DNA of 61,964 bases from Mesostigma viride (lineage: Eukaryota; Streptophyta; Mesostigmatophyceae; Mesostigmatales; Mesostigmataceae): positions 9,557,628 through 9,619,591 of the forward strand of contig RPFO01000065.1 in NCBI GenBank assembly GCA_009746045.1. The letters are read 5' to 3'. Each line of letters opens with the position of its first letter. Within the stretch, counting starts at the first letter, position 1. Under the pieces are notes generated by a model that ran no database searches, was not told the origin of the DNA, and saw only the letters and a program-made list of their open reading frames with translations. Both the position numbers and the translations under genes were made by a program. Of this stretch, positions 1 to 10,455 are shown piece after piece.

Positions 1-169
1 ACTACAGGGGGTGCGATGGGGTTGTGGGTGGTGGGTAAGAGGGTTGGTGGGGAGTTGAAGGGCCGGGAAAGAAAGTGGGGGTTGATGGGGCCTTGGGATG
101 CAGTGAAACGGTTTGGCGCCAGAAAAAAGGGGTTGGCGGGAAAGTGGGGAGCTGCAGGGTTCTCATCTG

Positions 170-211
170 CCTGCGTGCCTGCCTGCCTCCTGCCTTCCTT
201 CCTTCCTTCCT

Positions 212-288
<77 letters not shown>

Positions 289-380
289 CCTGCCTGCCTG
301 CCTGCCTGCCTGCCTCCCTGCCTGCCTGCCTGCCTGCCTCCCTGCCTGCCTCCCTGCCTGCCTGCCTGCCTGCCGCCTGC
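170..380. repeat. (CCTG)n/(CCTT)n tetranucleotide microsatellite
   Basis: About 200 bp of CCTG with CCTT and CCTC variants, in the intron downstream of the last visible kinase exon. Open frames across it (poly Cys-Leu-Pro-Ala or Gly-Arg-Gln-Ala) are repeat artefacts. Confidence 0.95.
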
Positions 381-383
381 CTG

Positions 384-645
384 TCTTGTGGCATCAGTAC
401 TCCAGTCCTATTATGACCCACCCTTGTGGTGGCAGTACTCCAGTCCTATTATGACCCACCCTCGTGGCTGTACTCCAGTCCAATTATGACCCACCCTTGT
501 GGTGGCAGTACTCCAGTCCTATTATGACCCACCCTTGTGGTGGCTGTACTCCAGTCGTATTATGACTCACCCTTGTGGTGGCTGTACTCCAGTAGTAATA
601 CGACTCACCCTTGTGGTGGCAGTACTCCAGCCCGTGCACAATCTG
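384..645. repeat. About 37-bp tandem repeat copying the 3' end of kinase exon 9
   Basis: Roughly seven copies of a unit containing (plus strand) CCCACCCTTGTGGTGG and CAGTACTCCAGTC. The unit equals the last ~25 bases of exon 717-609 (GLEYCHHK) with its donor GT. The innermost copy is the exon itself. Confidence 0.85.
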
Positions 646-717
646 GATGAAGAAGCGCCGCGCGTCGGGCTCCTCCAGGCGCTTGCGGCCGCGCACGTAG
701 TCCAGGAGCGAGCCACC
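609..717 (-). CDS. Kinase gene exon 9: post-hinge, up to YCH
   Basis: 109-bp exon (GCATGCAG acceptor, AAGG|GTGAGT donor, phase 1 end). It encodes GGSLLDYVRGRKRLEEPDAR, then RFFIQIVHGLEYCHHKG. The next expected exon would carry HRDLK and is not in the window. Confidence 0.85.
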
Positions 718-3700
718 CTGCATGCATGACACACATTGTTTACAATGCACCTGAATTTAACAGTTAAGTGTAGTCCAGGAGCAAGCCGCCCTGCGGGGGG
801 GGGGGGTTGAGATGCCACACAAGGTTTAGAACAGAAAGAAAGGAAGACAACTGTCCGGCGGGCGCCAATAGCTCAGGAGCAAGCTGCCGTGATGTGGGGG
901 TTTGGGGGGCCACACACTTGTTTACAACACAAATAAAAAGGTGTAAGGTGGGAAAATGCTGAATAATAAAGGTGCAAGGTGCAACGCTGAGTGATCGTAA
1001 GCGGGCGCGCATAGTCCGGAAGAAAGCCAGCCTGCAATGAGTTCTTAAAAAAAAGATACCAAACGATAAATGATTATGTGAGGATTGTAGCCTGATGTCG
1101 TGCTGAATAATTTTATATTAGTAGCAACCACATTATCACAAGCTGATCTGGTCAGGGGTGACGTTGCTCACGCCAAGCGTGCCAAGCTGTCATTGGCTGC
1201 AGCTCTACGCCGATGCCCTGCGATCGTAATGGCTGCAGCTCTACGACAATGGCATGCGATGGTGACGGCTGCTGCGTACTGTATCACAATATTTCCTGGT
1301 CCTTCGGTCGTGACTGACATGTCGACAATGCCCCTAACAAATAGTTCATGTATTAATTAACAAGTACTTTTATGAGCACTTGCCCCCAGCAAAATCGCCA
1401 ACAGTATGTGACCCTCACCTGCGCATACTCCATGACAACCCACACACCTGAACTTAAATCAACAAGCAAGGTCATGAGTCCAGCAAGCAAGGTACCTATA
1501 CCTATACGCCCCTCACCTGCGCATACTCCATGACGACGCACACATGGCTCGGGCTGTCCACCACCTCCAGCAGCCGGATGACCCCGTCGGTGCTCATGCG
1601 CTTGTGCACCCGTATTTCCCGCCCAACGCGCTTGCGGTCGACCGCGTCCACCTGAGGGGGGGGGTAAAGGGCATACAGGAGGCAGGCTGTTCATCGATAT
1701 TTACGCGTCCTCTGCAAGCAACGCGGGAACACCGCGGTTGCGGCCGACCGGATCCACCTGGGCAAAAGGTGGGGGTGGGGGAATGAGCAGCGGCTCCAGT
1801 CCACTGCATTAGTCATTCACACATCTCTCCTTAGTCTCCGAGTACTTGGTCTACTGCGTGCTTGCGGCTGACCCCATCCACCTGCGGCAATGGACACAGG
1901 GGAAGGCTTTCCATAGTTGATGACGGATTCTCAACTAGGGAGGAACATGCTTGCTGTCAACCGCTTCAACCTGGGAAACCAAGGGGGGTTGACAAGAGAG
2001 GGTCAATACAGTGCAGCTGCATGAAATATTGAAGAGTCGCATTCTCTATTAATAACACATCCACCTCGCGCTTGAGGTCCACATCCACTTGGGAACTGGG
2101 CGGTGGCTGGGTGGGGTGGGGCGAGGGTTTACCAGATGCTGCCATCCGCAACTGCGGCCCAGCTTCCCCTTGCAGCCTCAGCCACCACCAGATACAGCGG
2201 GCTGCTGCCTGCCTTCCTAAGTAGAAAGGCTACAGCAGCCTGCTCCCTTTTCTATGCAGAAAAGCTGCCATCCGCCACCACGCACCAGCTTCCCCTTGCT
2301 GATCATCTTGATGGCGACCTTGAGGCCCGTGAGCATGTGCGTGCCCAGCCGCACCTGGGGGGGGGGACAGAGGGGGCACCGTGGGACAAATACAATGACA
2401 AGAGGGGCAGGGGGGGGGGGGGGGGGGGGGCGAAGTGGGACAAAGAGAATGACCAGATGGGGGGGGGGGGGGAAGAGGGGGCACCGTGGGTCACAAAGAA
2501 TGACTTGTGGGGGGGGGGGGGGGGGGGGGCAGAGGGGGCACCATGGGACAAAATCAATGACGAGATGGGAATATGAAAGAGGGAAGGCCCATGAGCGCGT
2601 GCGGGTCAAGCATCACCCATGACGGCCCCGGATGGGACACATTAAAAAAGCATGCACATCCATGCGGAAGGATGGCACAACAGGCATGTGGCATGTGGCC
2701 CCGGTACACATGATGAAAACCATAAGAATTTCATGCGGCATGCCCCGGGAAGAACAGGGGGGCAAGGGAGCCAGACGAGACACACATGTGGCGCGTGATG
2801 GTCCATGAGTCGATATGCGAGGAGAGGCAGAGCACGATTCCGACAAATTGCGCTGCTTGGTCTTTTTCCTTGAACAAGCCCAACTAGTGCGATGAGAATG
2901 CAAGCCGACAATGATGTCAGGGCCCCATCTCCTACGCGATTGAATCAGAGCACCACCCTTCATATGCAACATATTGTCTGAATAAAGGGGCGGGGGGGCG
3001 GGGGGGGGAAGGGCAAGGGGGAGGTGTCCTCCTACGTCTCATGACATGCCAACTCGGTTCACATAGAAAGCTAGCATCACAACCAAGGACCGATACAACA
3101 CAAGAATTAACAATGCAAAATTTCCTGTGCGAATATTGACTCCAGCCATGTATAACAAACCACAAACAGACTGCACTTTACTAAATCCATAATAAAGTAT
3201 CAAGCATGGCCTATTCATGGCAAAACGTACCTGGCAGAATCCTCCCTCCCCAACCACGCCGCCCAGCTGGTACCCCTGGATGCACTCCCCCAAGTCCCGC
3301 TTGCCCAGCGCCAATGGGGGCACGGGGGGCGGGACGAATGGCTGGGCCTGCGTTGGCAGAGGACAGGGTCACGCCACGCGTTCAGGCATGAAGCTGTTAT
3401 TATGCTACATAGTATACTACGCAGAAGTAGTATAATGAACACATGTTATGAACGCATGGCAGGCACATGTAGATTAGAGCGGCTGGTACGGCAGACCGAC
3501 GGCAGCATCGATAGCACACTGTGAACGAATGACAGGCACACAAAGATTAGAGCGGCTGGTACGGCAGACCGACGGCAGCATCGATAGCACACTGTGAACG
3601 CATGACAGGCACACAAAGATTAGAGCGGCTGGTACGGCGGACCGACGGCAGCATCGATAGCACACTGAACGCATGACAGGCACATATAGATACTACTAGC

Positions 3701-6700
3701 ACACAGTGAACAGACGCATCCATATACAAAAACCCAGTGGGTGCGAAATGGAAAAGGCACGCACGTAATTAAACACGCTGGGCGATGCGGACAAGCTGTG
3801 CTGACATTATTAGGCTGAAAAGCGTGTTGATACCGGCAATGACCAACAGCACTGGCATTAAACACGCTGGGCTATGTGGACGACTTGTACTGGCAGTATG
3901 AGGCTGAAAAGCGTGTTGATACCGGCAATGACCAACAGCACTGGCATTAATTAAACACGCTGGGCTATGTGGACGAGTTGTACTGGCAGTATGAGGCTGA
4001 AAAGCGTGTTGATACCAGCAATGACCAACAGCACTGGCATGAATTAAACACGCTGGGCTATGTGGACGAGTTGTACTGGAAGTATGAGGCTGAAAAGCGT
4101 GTTGATATCAGCAATGACCAACAGCACTGGCATTAATTAAACACGCTGGGCTATGTGGACGAGCTGTACTGGCAGTATGAGGCTGAAAAGTATGTTGATA
4201 CCAGCAATGACCAACAGCACTGGCATGAATTAAACACGCTGGGCTATATGGACGAGCTGTACTGGCAGTATGAGGCTGAAAATTATGTTGATATCGGCAA
4301 AGACCAGAGCAGCTTGAGGGCAGAGGACAGAGAACAGGACTGAACGGAGTGAAATAAAACAGGGAAGGGGGGTCATGTGGCCACTGTGTATTCCTTCAAG
4401 TACAGGAAAGGTGAGAGATGAGTGTAATATACAGTATAGTATTATATTGTGTATCGTATAGTGTGTTATATATTGTACTATTAAATAGTGTGTGTGTGAT
4501 GTAGTGTATTATGTAGTATGTAATAGCGCGTATTATCTCGTGCACAAGGCCAACAGCAGACATCGACAGGCCCGCAACACTCAGCGTGCACTCACCGCTC
4601 TATCCCTATGGCAGCTCTGGCTGTACTATTCAGGAACACAAGGGGAAAGCCACAACTGGCATGACCAGGGACGTCGAGGCCCACAGGCATCCCCATCCAA
4701 CCCGCAACGCACCGGAGGCCGCGGATGCACCTGCCGCTGCGCCGGAGGTGGCGCCCGCACCCCATTGCCCTCCCGTTCCCAGTTCTCCCCCTCCCCCCCC
4801 GCTCCTCCTCCTCTTCTTCCTCCTCGCTGACATCCTCTCGAGCCCTTTGTGTCACAGCGCCGCCGCCCGCTCGCTCTCCTGCTGTGGAACTCGTGGCGCG
4901 GCGGGCAGCATACCGCACGGCTGCCGCAGCCGCCGAGGTGGGTGCCTGGGGTCCCCAGCCCTGGCGCACCGCGCCCACCCCGGTCCCGTTTCCGATGGGG
5001 TCGGGGGGTGCCGCCGCGGCGGAGGCGTCCCCGTCGACATAAGGCGGGCTGTCGGGGCCTTGGACCGGATCCGTCCTGTTTCGGTAGCAAGTTACACGTA
5101 TGGTATACGGGAGCAGTATATACTATCAACTAGGCGACCAGCGCAGGCCAGAAATGTGTAGCAATTTACATACTACTATACTGCAGTGTATCTAATCGTA
5201 ATGGTATTTTAACTACACCAATGTTGATGATCATGAGTTAGTATCGATGGTGAGTTACAATAGGATGTCGCGATGGAGGGCATAAGAATGGGTCGCGCAC
5301 AAGCATGGGTAGCCCATTCGATGATGAGGCGGGAAAGTGGGCAGCCCGTGAGAAGGTATATTTTCGAAAGTTAACGATAGTGTGGGCGGCTATCAAGTTG
5401 ACCTGACCATAGAGGCTCTCTGTGAAGGTATTACGCCGACCTGACACCTGGCGGCATACCTGATAGGTGGCTTACATGTCGCAGTAGCCCACAGAGGTGA
5501 TCTGTAAGGTTGTCACACCAACCTTACCATAGAGATTGCATGAATCAAATCAAATACAAGCCTGAGGACAGAGCCACCACGTGATAGTGTCAAAGTACTC
5601 GTTAACATATCATATATTACTTAGGAGTATCTCTGAAGTGGCGCCACCTCGCTTCATATGACCATAGAAGAGCACATGACAAGTCGCACACTAGCCCTCA
5701 CCCACCGACCCACCGACCCACCCACCGACCCACCCACCCACCCACCCACCCACGCACCCACCCACCCACCCACCCACCCACCCACCCACCCACCCACCCA
5801 CCCACCCACCCACCCACCCACCCACCCACCCACCCACCCACCCACCCACCCACCCACCCACCCACCCACCCACCCACCCACCCACCCACCTAACCACCCA
5901 CCTAACCACCCACCTAACCACCCACCTAACCACCCACCTAACCACCCACCTAACCACCCACCTAACCACCCACCTAACCACCCACCTAACCACCCACCTA
6001 ACCACCCACCTAACCACCCACCTAACCACCCACCCACCTAACCACCCACCTAACCACCCACCTAACCACCCACCTAACCACCCACCTAACCACCCACCTA
6101 ACCACCCACCTAACCACCCACCTAACCACCCACCTAACCACCCACCCACCTAACCACCCACCTAACCACCCACCCACCTAACCACCCACCTAACCACCCA
6201 CCCACCCACCCACCCACCCACCCACCCACCCACCCACCCACCCACCCACCCACCCACCCACCCACCCACCCACCCACCCACCCACCCACCCACCCACCCA
6301 CCCACCCACCCACCCAACCACCCACCTAACCACCCACCTAACCACCCACCTAACCACCCACCTAACCACCCACCTAACCACCCACCTAACCACCCACCTA
6401 ACCACCCACCTAACCACCCACCTAACCACCCACCTAACCACCCACCTAACCACCCACCCACCTAACCACCCACCTAACCACCCACCCACCTAACCACCCA
6501 CCCACCTAACCACCCACCCACCTAACCACCCACCTAACCACCCACCTAACCACCCACCTAACCACCCACCCACCCACCCACCCACCCACCCACCCACCCA
6601 CCCACCCACCCACCCACCCACCCACCCACCCACCCACCCACCCACCCACCCACCCACCCACCCACCCACCCACCCACCCACCCACCCACCCACCCACCCA

Positions 6701-9700
6701 CCCACCCACCCACCCACCCACCTACCCAACCACCTCCAAAACATTCTCCGCCATAGATACCGGCACAAGCCAAACACATTTCTAAAAGGGAAAGAACCCA
6801 ATCTTCCCAACTCACCTGGTGAGCACGCCCGATGTCGTCATACGCCGGTCCCCTCGGGGCGAGACCACGTGCGAACCCCCGGCCGCCCCCCCGGTGCATA
6901 TGGGCCCCCTGCCACGTCCCAGCCCCCGCTCAACACGGACACCGCCATCGCGCCCGACCCCGTGACCACCGCCGCGCGACCATAACGACTGGCCGCCGCA
7001 CCCGCCCCCCCGCCGCCGCCGGCGGCGGCACCGCCAGGGACCCCCCTGGGGCTCATGCTCGGGGGCCGGGCGTTCTGGGCGAGTGCCTCGGCGCCCCGGC
7101 CCGTGATGACCCGCCCAGCGAGCACCCGGTGGGCCGCGCTGGGGGGCTGGCGGGAGGAGGGGGCCGGTGCGGCGGCTGGGGCCGTGGTGGTGGTGGTGGT
7201 TGCCTCTGCGGGCGTGCCGCCGGGCCTGGCGTAGTAAATCTGTTTGAGGGGGGTGGGTGGGGGGAGCATAGAGCAGGCAAGCATGCGGTAGAGTGCGATT
7301 GTGACGGACTGTGGTGAAAAGCGACAAGGAGAAGCCAGCACGGCAGCTGTTTAGGGGCTAGGTTGGACCCCCCTTTCAACAGCCAGGTAAGCAGGTGGGT
7401 ACACGCATGGTCAGCAGGTTGGTACCTCAGCCTGTGAGACGATGGTGCCCTCGTATTCTAGGGTGATTGCGCAGCAGCTAGAATTATACAGCAGCAGGAA
7501 CTAGTGCATGGAGGCGGGGACACATTGCCCTTACATGCAGCTTGCCCACACACATAATACAATCACTCGGACCATCAGCGCGCTCCGCTGTCTAGGAGTA
7601 CATGGAAATACAGAAGAGAACAGTTGTACAGCAGGGTTAGTACAGGGTAGTACGAACACAATCAGGGTTTTTTCTTTTTTTTGGCTCCCAGGCCATGGGC
7701 TGCCCCAAATCAGCCTTTGGCATACTTTGTGATGCAAGCCAGCAAACCCCATTTCAACCCAGCGGACCAAGCCCGGTTATACCTTGACGGATCCATACTG
7801 CGATGTTGTTCGCGCCATCCTCTTCAACGACTCCACCGGCCCCTGCGCCCCCCCCGCCGCGATACGGGGCCCATTGTCCCTCGCCGTCGCCGCGCCCGAC
7901 CAACCCCCCGCCCTCCCCCCCCCAGGCCCGCCCCCCCCATTGGCCCTCACAGCCTCGTTTAACTGCTGTTCTCGCAACGTGGCTGCCATGATGCTGGCAA
8001 ACTTGGTCTCCAGGCGGTTCATTGCCGCCGCCTGCCTCGCTGCGGGGGATGGGCTGGCACCGGCGTTCCCCCCCGCGCCGAGACGTGTGCCAGTGGAGGC
8101 AGCCGCGGGCCCGCCGGGGGTTGTCCGGCGGCGCACGCCAGAGAAGGCTGAATTGCGCCCGCTCGTGGAACCATCTGTCATCGGGCCACCAGAGGGGGAC
8201 GCGGTGCTCCCTGTGGCCTCCCTCGCGTTGGACAGCGCGCGCTTGATCTGGGAGGGCGTGCCGCTTCTACCGGACGGCTCATCGCCAAACCGGTTGGGCA
8301 TCGCGCTCATGGGACGCCGGCCCGCCTGAGGGCTGCGGCTCGTGGGCGATGAGCTGGGCCCTGTGGAGGACACCCAGGCTGGGGGGGTGTAAGGATTGGG
8401 GGGGGGGGGGGGCGGGGAAAGGAGAGGGTGGGGGGGGCACGGATGGGGAGGGGTAGAAGGGTTTGCACAGATGTGCGGGAGGGAATCGGGTGGTTTGTGG
8501 GTGGGGTTTGGGGTTATCATTATATATTTCTTAATTATTTTCAAGTATATAATAAGATTGATCGTAGTACTAAAAAGGGGGTGGAAAGTGGAAACAAACA
8601 ATAGCGGGGTCAGTTATCAAAATTAACAGGGGGAGCACCCGTATGGGATGTATTATATGGGGAGGCGTGCTGTTAACCTTCATGGCAGGCATTCCAGGCA
8701 ACGGCACGGTATGGTCCATAATCTGGTCAAGCTATGGCAGGCACTGACAGCTGATCAGCAACCGAATGGCCAGGTTCGTAGAATGCCTGGCACTGGCATT
8801 GTCAGTACGATACCCTTGGTGTGATGGCTGCTGAAGGGCCAGTGCGGCTATTACAGGGAAACCGGGGGGGGCAGTAATATTGGGGGAACGGGGAAAGAGA
8901 GTTGGGGAACAGGAAGGGGAAACTCTGGGCTGGGGCTCCTTTTTACGGCAGTGTTTAGGGCCCGGGCGGAGGGGAAGGGGGAGGAGGAGGAAACAGAACA
9001 GGAGAAACTATAGCCTAGGCTGGGTTCCTTGTTCTCCCCGCCTATAGTTTAGGGCGGTGTAATGAATTGATTAGTGAATTCATCAATTAGGGCAGCTCAC
9101 CCGGGTGCCGCATGCGCGCCTGCACCGCGCGCGCAAAGTCCTCCTCGTTGGGCATGCTGTAGCGGGCGGCGCGCCCGTTGGCTGGGGCGTCGCCGGGGCT
9201 GACTGCTGGATGCCGCAACGAGAAGAGTGAGGGGAGCAGAGGGATGAAAGCGTCGAATGAGAAGGAGGGGGAAAGGGGGGGAAAGGGCACGGGGTTACCT
9301 TTTCATTCATTATGTTGCACTCTGGACACCGATACCACCGGGGACAGAGGCAAGTGTAGCGAGAAGAGGCAGAGAAGGAACACATTCTGACCAGAAACGG
9401 AAGAGGGAGGCACTTGGCTTCCTCAGACATCTATTATTATCCTTATTATTATTTACTTGCGGGCCACGGGAATGAGAAGGGAAAGGAGGGAAGGGGGAGT
9501 AAGGGGCAAGGAGCGGCATTATGTTGCTATATGGCCCCCGTGACCACCAAAAACTGGAAGAGGCCCGCATAACAACTAGAACCAGAAGGGGCAGAAGAAT
9601 GAATTTTCATGTTACGTGCAAGCAACTTTTATGTCGGTGGTCGCCTTTGGAGGCACTCTGGCTGGTGGGTAAAGTTCCATCAAAAAAGCGCTGGTGCAAC

Positions 9701-10455
9701 TGATCACGAGTAATGACAAGGAAATGAAGGAAAGGGGGTGTCAAGGACCAAGAGAAGGGGGGGGGGACCAGAGTAAGGGCAGCTTGTCCTGTTTTCAGCC
9801 GGTTTGTCCAAAGTTGGGCAGAAAATGATAGTAAGATAAGGCACGGCGTAAAGAAAGCTCTACGACCTTCTTTGCCGTAAGCGCTGACATAAAGAATGGG
9901 GGAGGGAGGGAGGGAGGGAGGGAGGGAGGGAGGGAGGGAGGGAGGGAGGGAGGGAGGGAGGGAGGGAGGAGGGAGGGAGGGAGGGAGGGAGGGAGGGAGG
10001 GAGGGAGGGAGGGAGGCAGGGAGGGAGGGAGGGAGGGAGGGAGGGAGGGAGGGAGGGAGGGAGGGAGGGAGGGAGGGAGAAGGACAGAGTAACGAGAATA
10101 CTGGGAAAGAGCAGTTAATGGGCAGAGAGGTTTTTTGTCCCTCATCAACTTAATCCAGATCACAGCCCAAGACATCCCTGGATCACACCAGCCCACCTGC
10201 TGGTTTGGCTCCACCCGCGCCCCTGGGTGATGTCGCCTGTGGCTGGTGCGCGGGGGGCGGGTGCGGCTGCACCACCTCCCCCCCCATCATGAGCAGGCTG
10301 GTGCCCGTCGCCATCGACATGCGATTCACCAGGGGGCTGGCGCCCACCCGGGCACTCCCCGGGCGGGGACCAGCGGGGGGTGCCGGCGCGACCATGGCAA
10401 TGACTGGCCCGTTGTTGTTGTTGTTGTTGTTGCTGCTGGCGACTTCCACCGCCAT
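609..10455 (-). CDS. CAMK/SNF1-like serine/threonine protein kinase gene, 3' part outside window
   Basis: Multi-exon gene read from exon phases and GT-AG junctions. Exons on the minus strand: 10455-10197, 9205-9101, 8378-7783, 7239-6816, about 5048-4731, 3347-3231, 2354-2286, 1651-1517 and 717-609. The first five encode a low-complexity Ala/Gly/Pro/Ser-rich region of roughly 560 residues. The rest encode the kinase N-lobe: Gly-loop GEGGFC, VAIK lysine, helix-C glutamate in REIRV, hinge VVMEYA followed by GGSLLDYV, and QIVHGLEYCHHK, which normally directly precedes HRDLK. GGSLLDYV and GLEYCH point to the CAMK/AMPK-SNF1-MARK branch (family knowledge). The catalytic HRD and DFG segments lie beyond base 1, so activity cannot be judged. 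Phases agree for all junctions except around exons 7239-6816 and 5048-4731, where G-run frame breaks are suspected. The substrate is unknown. Confidence 0.8.
695..1040. repeat. Dispersed copies of the 5' end of kinase exon 9
   Basis: The exon start (plus strand, GTCCAGGAGCGAGCCACC then CTGCA) recurs near 770-798, 866-893 and 1010-1040 with a few changes each. Two of the three copies keep the CTGC that gives the acceptor AG on the minus strand; the middle one does not. Confidence 0.8.
1405..1450. repeat. Copy of the 3' end of kinase exon 8 in the intron
   Basis: CCTCACCTGCGCATACTCCA occurs at 1511-1530 (the real exon end and donor) and again at 1413-1432, followed by a near-identical stretch (ATGACAACCCACACA versus ATGACGACGCACACA). 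Confidence 0.85.
1517..1651 (-). CDS. Kinase gene exon 8: helix C to hinge
   Basis: 135-bp phase-0 exon (CCTCAG acceptor, GCGCAG|GTGAGG donor). It encodes VDAVDRKRVGREIRVHKR, then VIRLLEVVDSPSHVCVVMEY. REI carries the helix-C Glu and VVMEYA is the hinge. The match to CAMKL kinases is clear by eye. Confidence 0.88.
1651..2100. repeat. Four degenerate intronic copies of the 5' end of kinase exon 8
   Basis: The exon start (plus strand CTTGCGGTCGACCGCGTCCA then CCTG) recurs near 1737-1765, 1859-1885, 1949-1975 and 2068-2095, about 90-120 bp apart and increasingly diverged. The copies keep a CCACYTGNG-like splice-acceptor/valine start. Confidence 0.8.
2150..2290. repeat. Copy of the 3' end of kinase exon 7
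   Basis: CAGCTTCCCCTTGC occurs at the true exon end (about 2287-2300) and again near 2160-2173, together with flanking GCTGCCATCCGC.CC. The two copies are about 126 bp apart. Confidence 0.7.
2286..2354 (-). CDS. Kinase gene exon 7: VAIK lysine
   Basis: 69-bp phase-0 exon encoding 23 residues, VRLGTHMLTGLKVAIKMISK plus GKL. It contains the invariant ATP-anchoring lysine in VAIK. The acceptor follows a long poly-C tract; the donor is CTG|GTGCGT. Confidence 0.88.
2356..2570. repeat. Array of poly-G/acceptor modules upstream of kinase exon 7
   Basis: Four diverged units of about 50-60 bp, each a long G run followed by AGAGGGGGCACCGTGGGACA-like sequence and an AATGAC box. On the transcript these are repeated poly-C polypyrimidine tracts in front of the exon acceptor. 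Confidence 0.8.
3231..3347 (-). CDS. Kinase gene exon 6: glycine-rich loop
   Basis: 117-bp phase-0 exon (AACGCAG acceptor, CCAG|GTACGT donor). It encodes a Pro-rich lead and then YQLGGVVGEGGFCQ, the nucleotide-binding Gly-loop that opens the kinase domain. It joins directly to VRLGTHMLTG of the next exon. Confidence 0.85.
3470..3690. repeat. 73-bp minisatellite, about 3 copies
   Basis: Direct repeats of GATTAGAGCGGCTGGTACGG... with CATCGATAGCACACTG near the end, at about 3472, 3545 and 3618 plus a partial copy. It lies in the intron between kinase exons 5 and 6. Confidence 0.9.
3765..4310. repeat. About 93-bp minisatellite, 6 copies
   Basis: Units start AAACACGCTGGGCTATGTGG and contain GTACTGGCAGTATGAGGCTG. 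Copies begin near 3770, 3859, 3954, 4047, 4140 and 4232 with small length differences. Because 93 is divisible by three, one plus frame stays open over the last copies (LGYMDELYWQYEAE), but no gene context supports translation. Confidence 0.92.
4731..5048 (-). CDS. Possible kinase gene exon 5, acidic region
   Basis: Open frame VDGDASAAAAPPDPIG, then Ala-rich sequence and an acidic run (EDVS then eight Glu), flanked by a GACAG acceptor and the donor CAG|GTGCAT. The acidic frame and the frame that joins the next exon in phase 0 differ by one base at a G-run near 4790-4800. Boundaries and even membership of the gene are uncertain. Confidence 0.35.
5697..6728. repeat. 1-kb composite array of CCCA and CCTAACCACCCA repeats
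   Basis: Alternating blocks of pure (CCCA)n and of the 8- to 12-bp unit (CCTAACCACCCA)n, in the intron between kinase exons 4 and 5. The kinase transcript would be G-rich here (GGGTGGGT, GGTTAGGTGG). Long ORFs in it are artefacts. Confidence 0.95.
6816..7239 (-). CDS. Kinase gene exon 4, with suspected G-run frame break
   Basis: The acceptor is AAACAG and the strong donor is CACCAG|GTGAGT. The first part reads IYYARPGGTPAEATTTTTT and continues Ala/Gly-rich, but this frame stops (TGA) shortly before the donor. The last part reads well only one frame over, ending AYDDIGRAHQ. The switch lies near a G7 run at about 6888-6894. A one-base homopolymer error or a real frameshift are both possible. 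Length 424 becomes 423 (phase 0) if one base is surplus. Confidence 0.5.
7783..8378 (-). CDS. Kinase gene exon 3, Ser/Ala/Gly-rich
   Basis: 596-bp exon from a poly-C tract plus CAG acceptor to AAG|GTATAA. It encodes about 199 residues rich in Ser, Pro, Gly, Ala and Arg (for example PSQIKRALSNAREATG and NRLETKFASIMAATLREQQ, the latter possibly helical). It is probably disordered with many candidate phosphorylation sites. Phases match both neighbours. Confidence 0.65.
8379..9100. other. Intron between kinase exons 2 and 3
   Basis: About 720 bp with a poly-C tract before the acceptor (plus strand G-run near 8398-8412), an AT-rich stretch near 8515-8575 and short G-rich patches. I see no gene or element in it. 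Confidence 0.5.
9101..9205 (-). CDS. Kinase gene exon 2
   Basis: 105-bp exon between a CCAG acceptor and the donor G|GTGAGC. It encodes about 35 residues including YSMPNEEDFARAVQARMRH. Phase 1 on both sides fits exons 1 and 3. It resembles no domain I recognise. Confidence 0.6.
9897..10080. repeat. (GGGA)n microsatellite
   Basis: About 185 bp of GGGA with a few interruptions, in the first intron of the kinase gene. The transcript strand is TCCC-rich. Confidence 0.95.
10197..10455 (-). CDS. Kinase gene exon 1 with start codon
   Basis: The ATG at 10455 opens MAVEVASS followed by seven Asn residues encoded by a CAA/AAC-type triplet run. The exon then reads Pro/Ala/Gly-rich and ends at GCAG|GTGGGC in phase 1, matching the two-base start of the next exon. 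No signal peptide or transmembrane segment is visible. The start is the first ATG of this frame; no upstream in-frame exon was found. Confidence 0.6.

Noticed and set aside
5880-6560. Telomere array (CCTAA-like)
   Set aside because: Units are CCTAACCACCCA mixed with CCCA, not the green-algal TTTTAGGG or TTTAGGG repeat, and the array is inside an intron.
5654-6899. Gly-Trp-Val and Pro-Thr-His repeat proteins
   Set aside because: Translations of (CCCA)n in several frames and both strands; intronic simple repeat.
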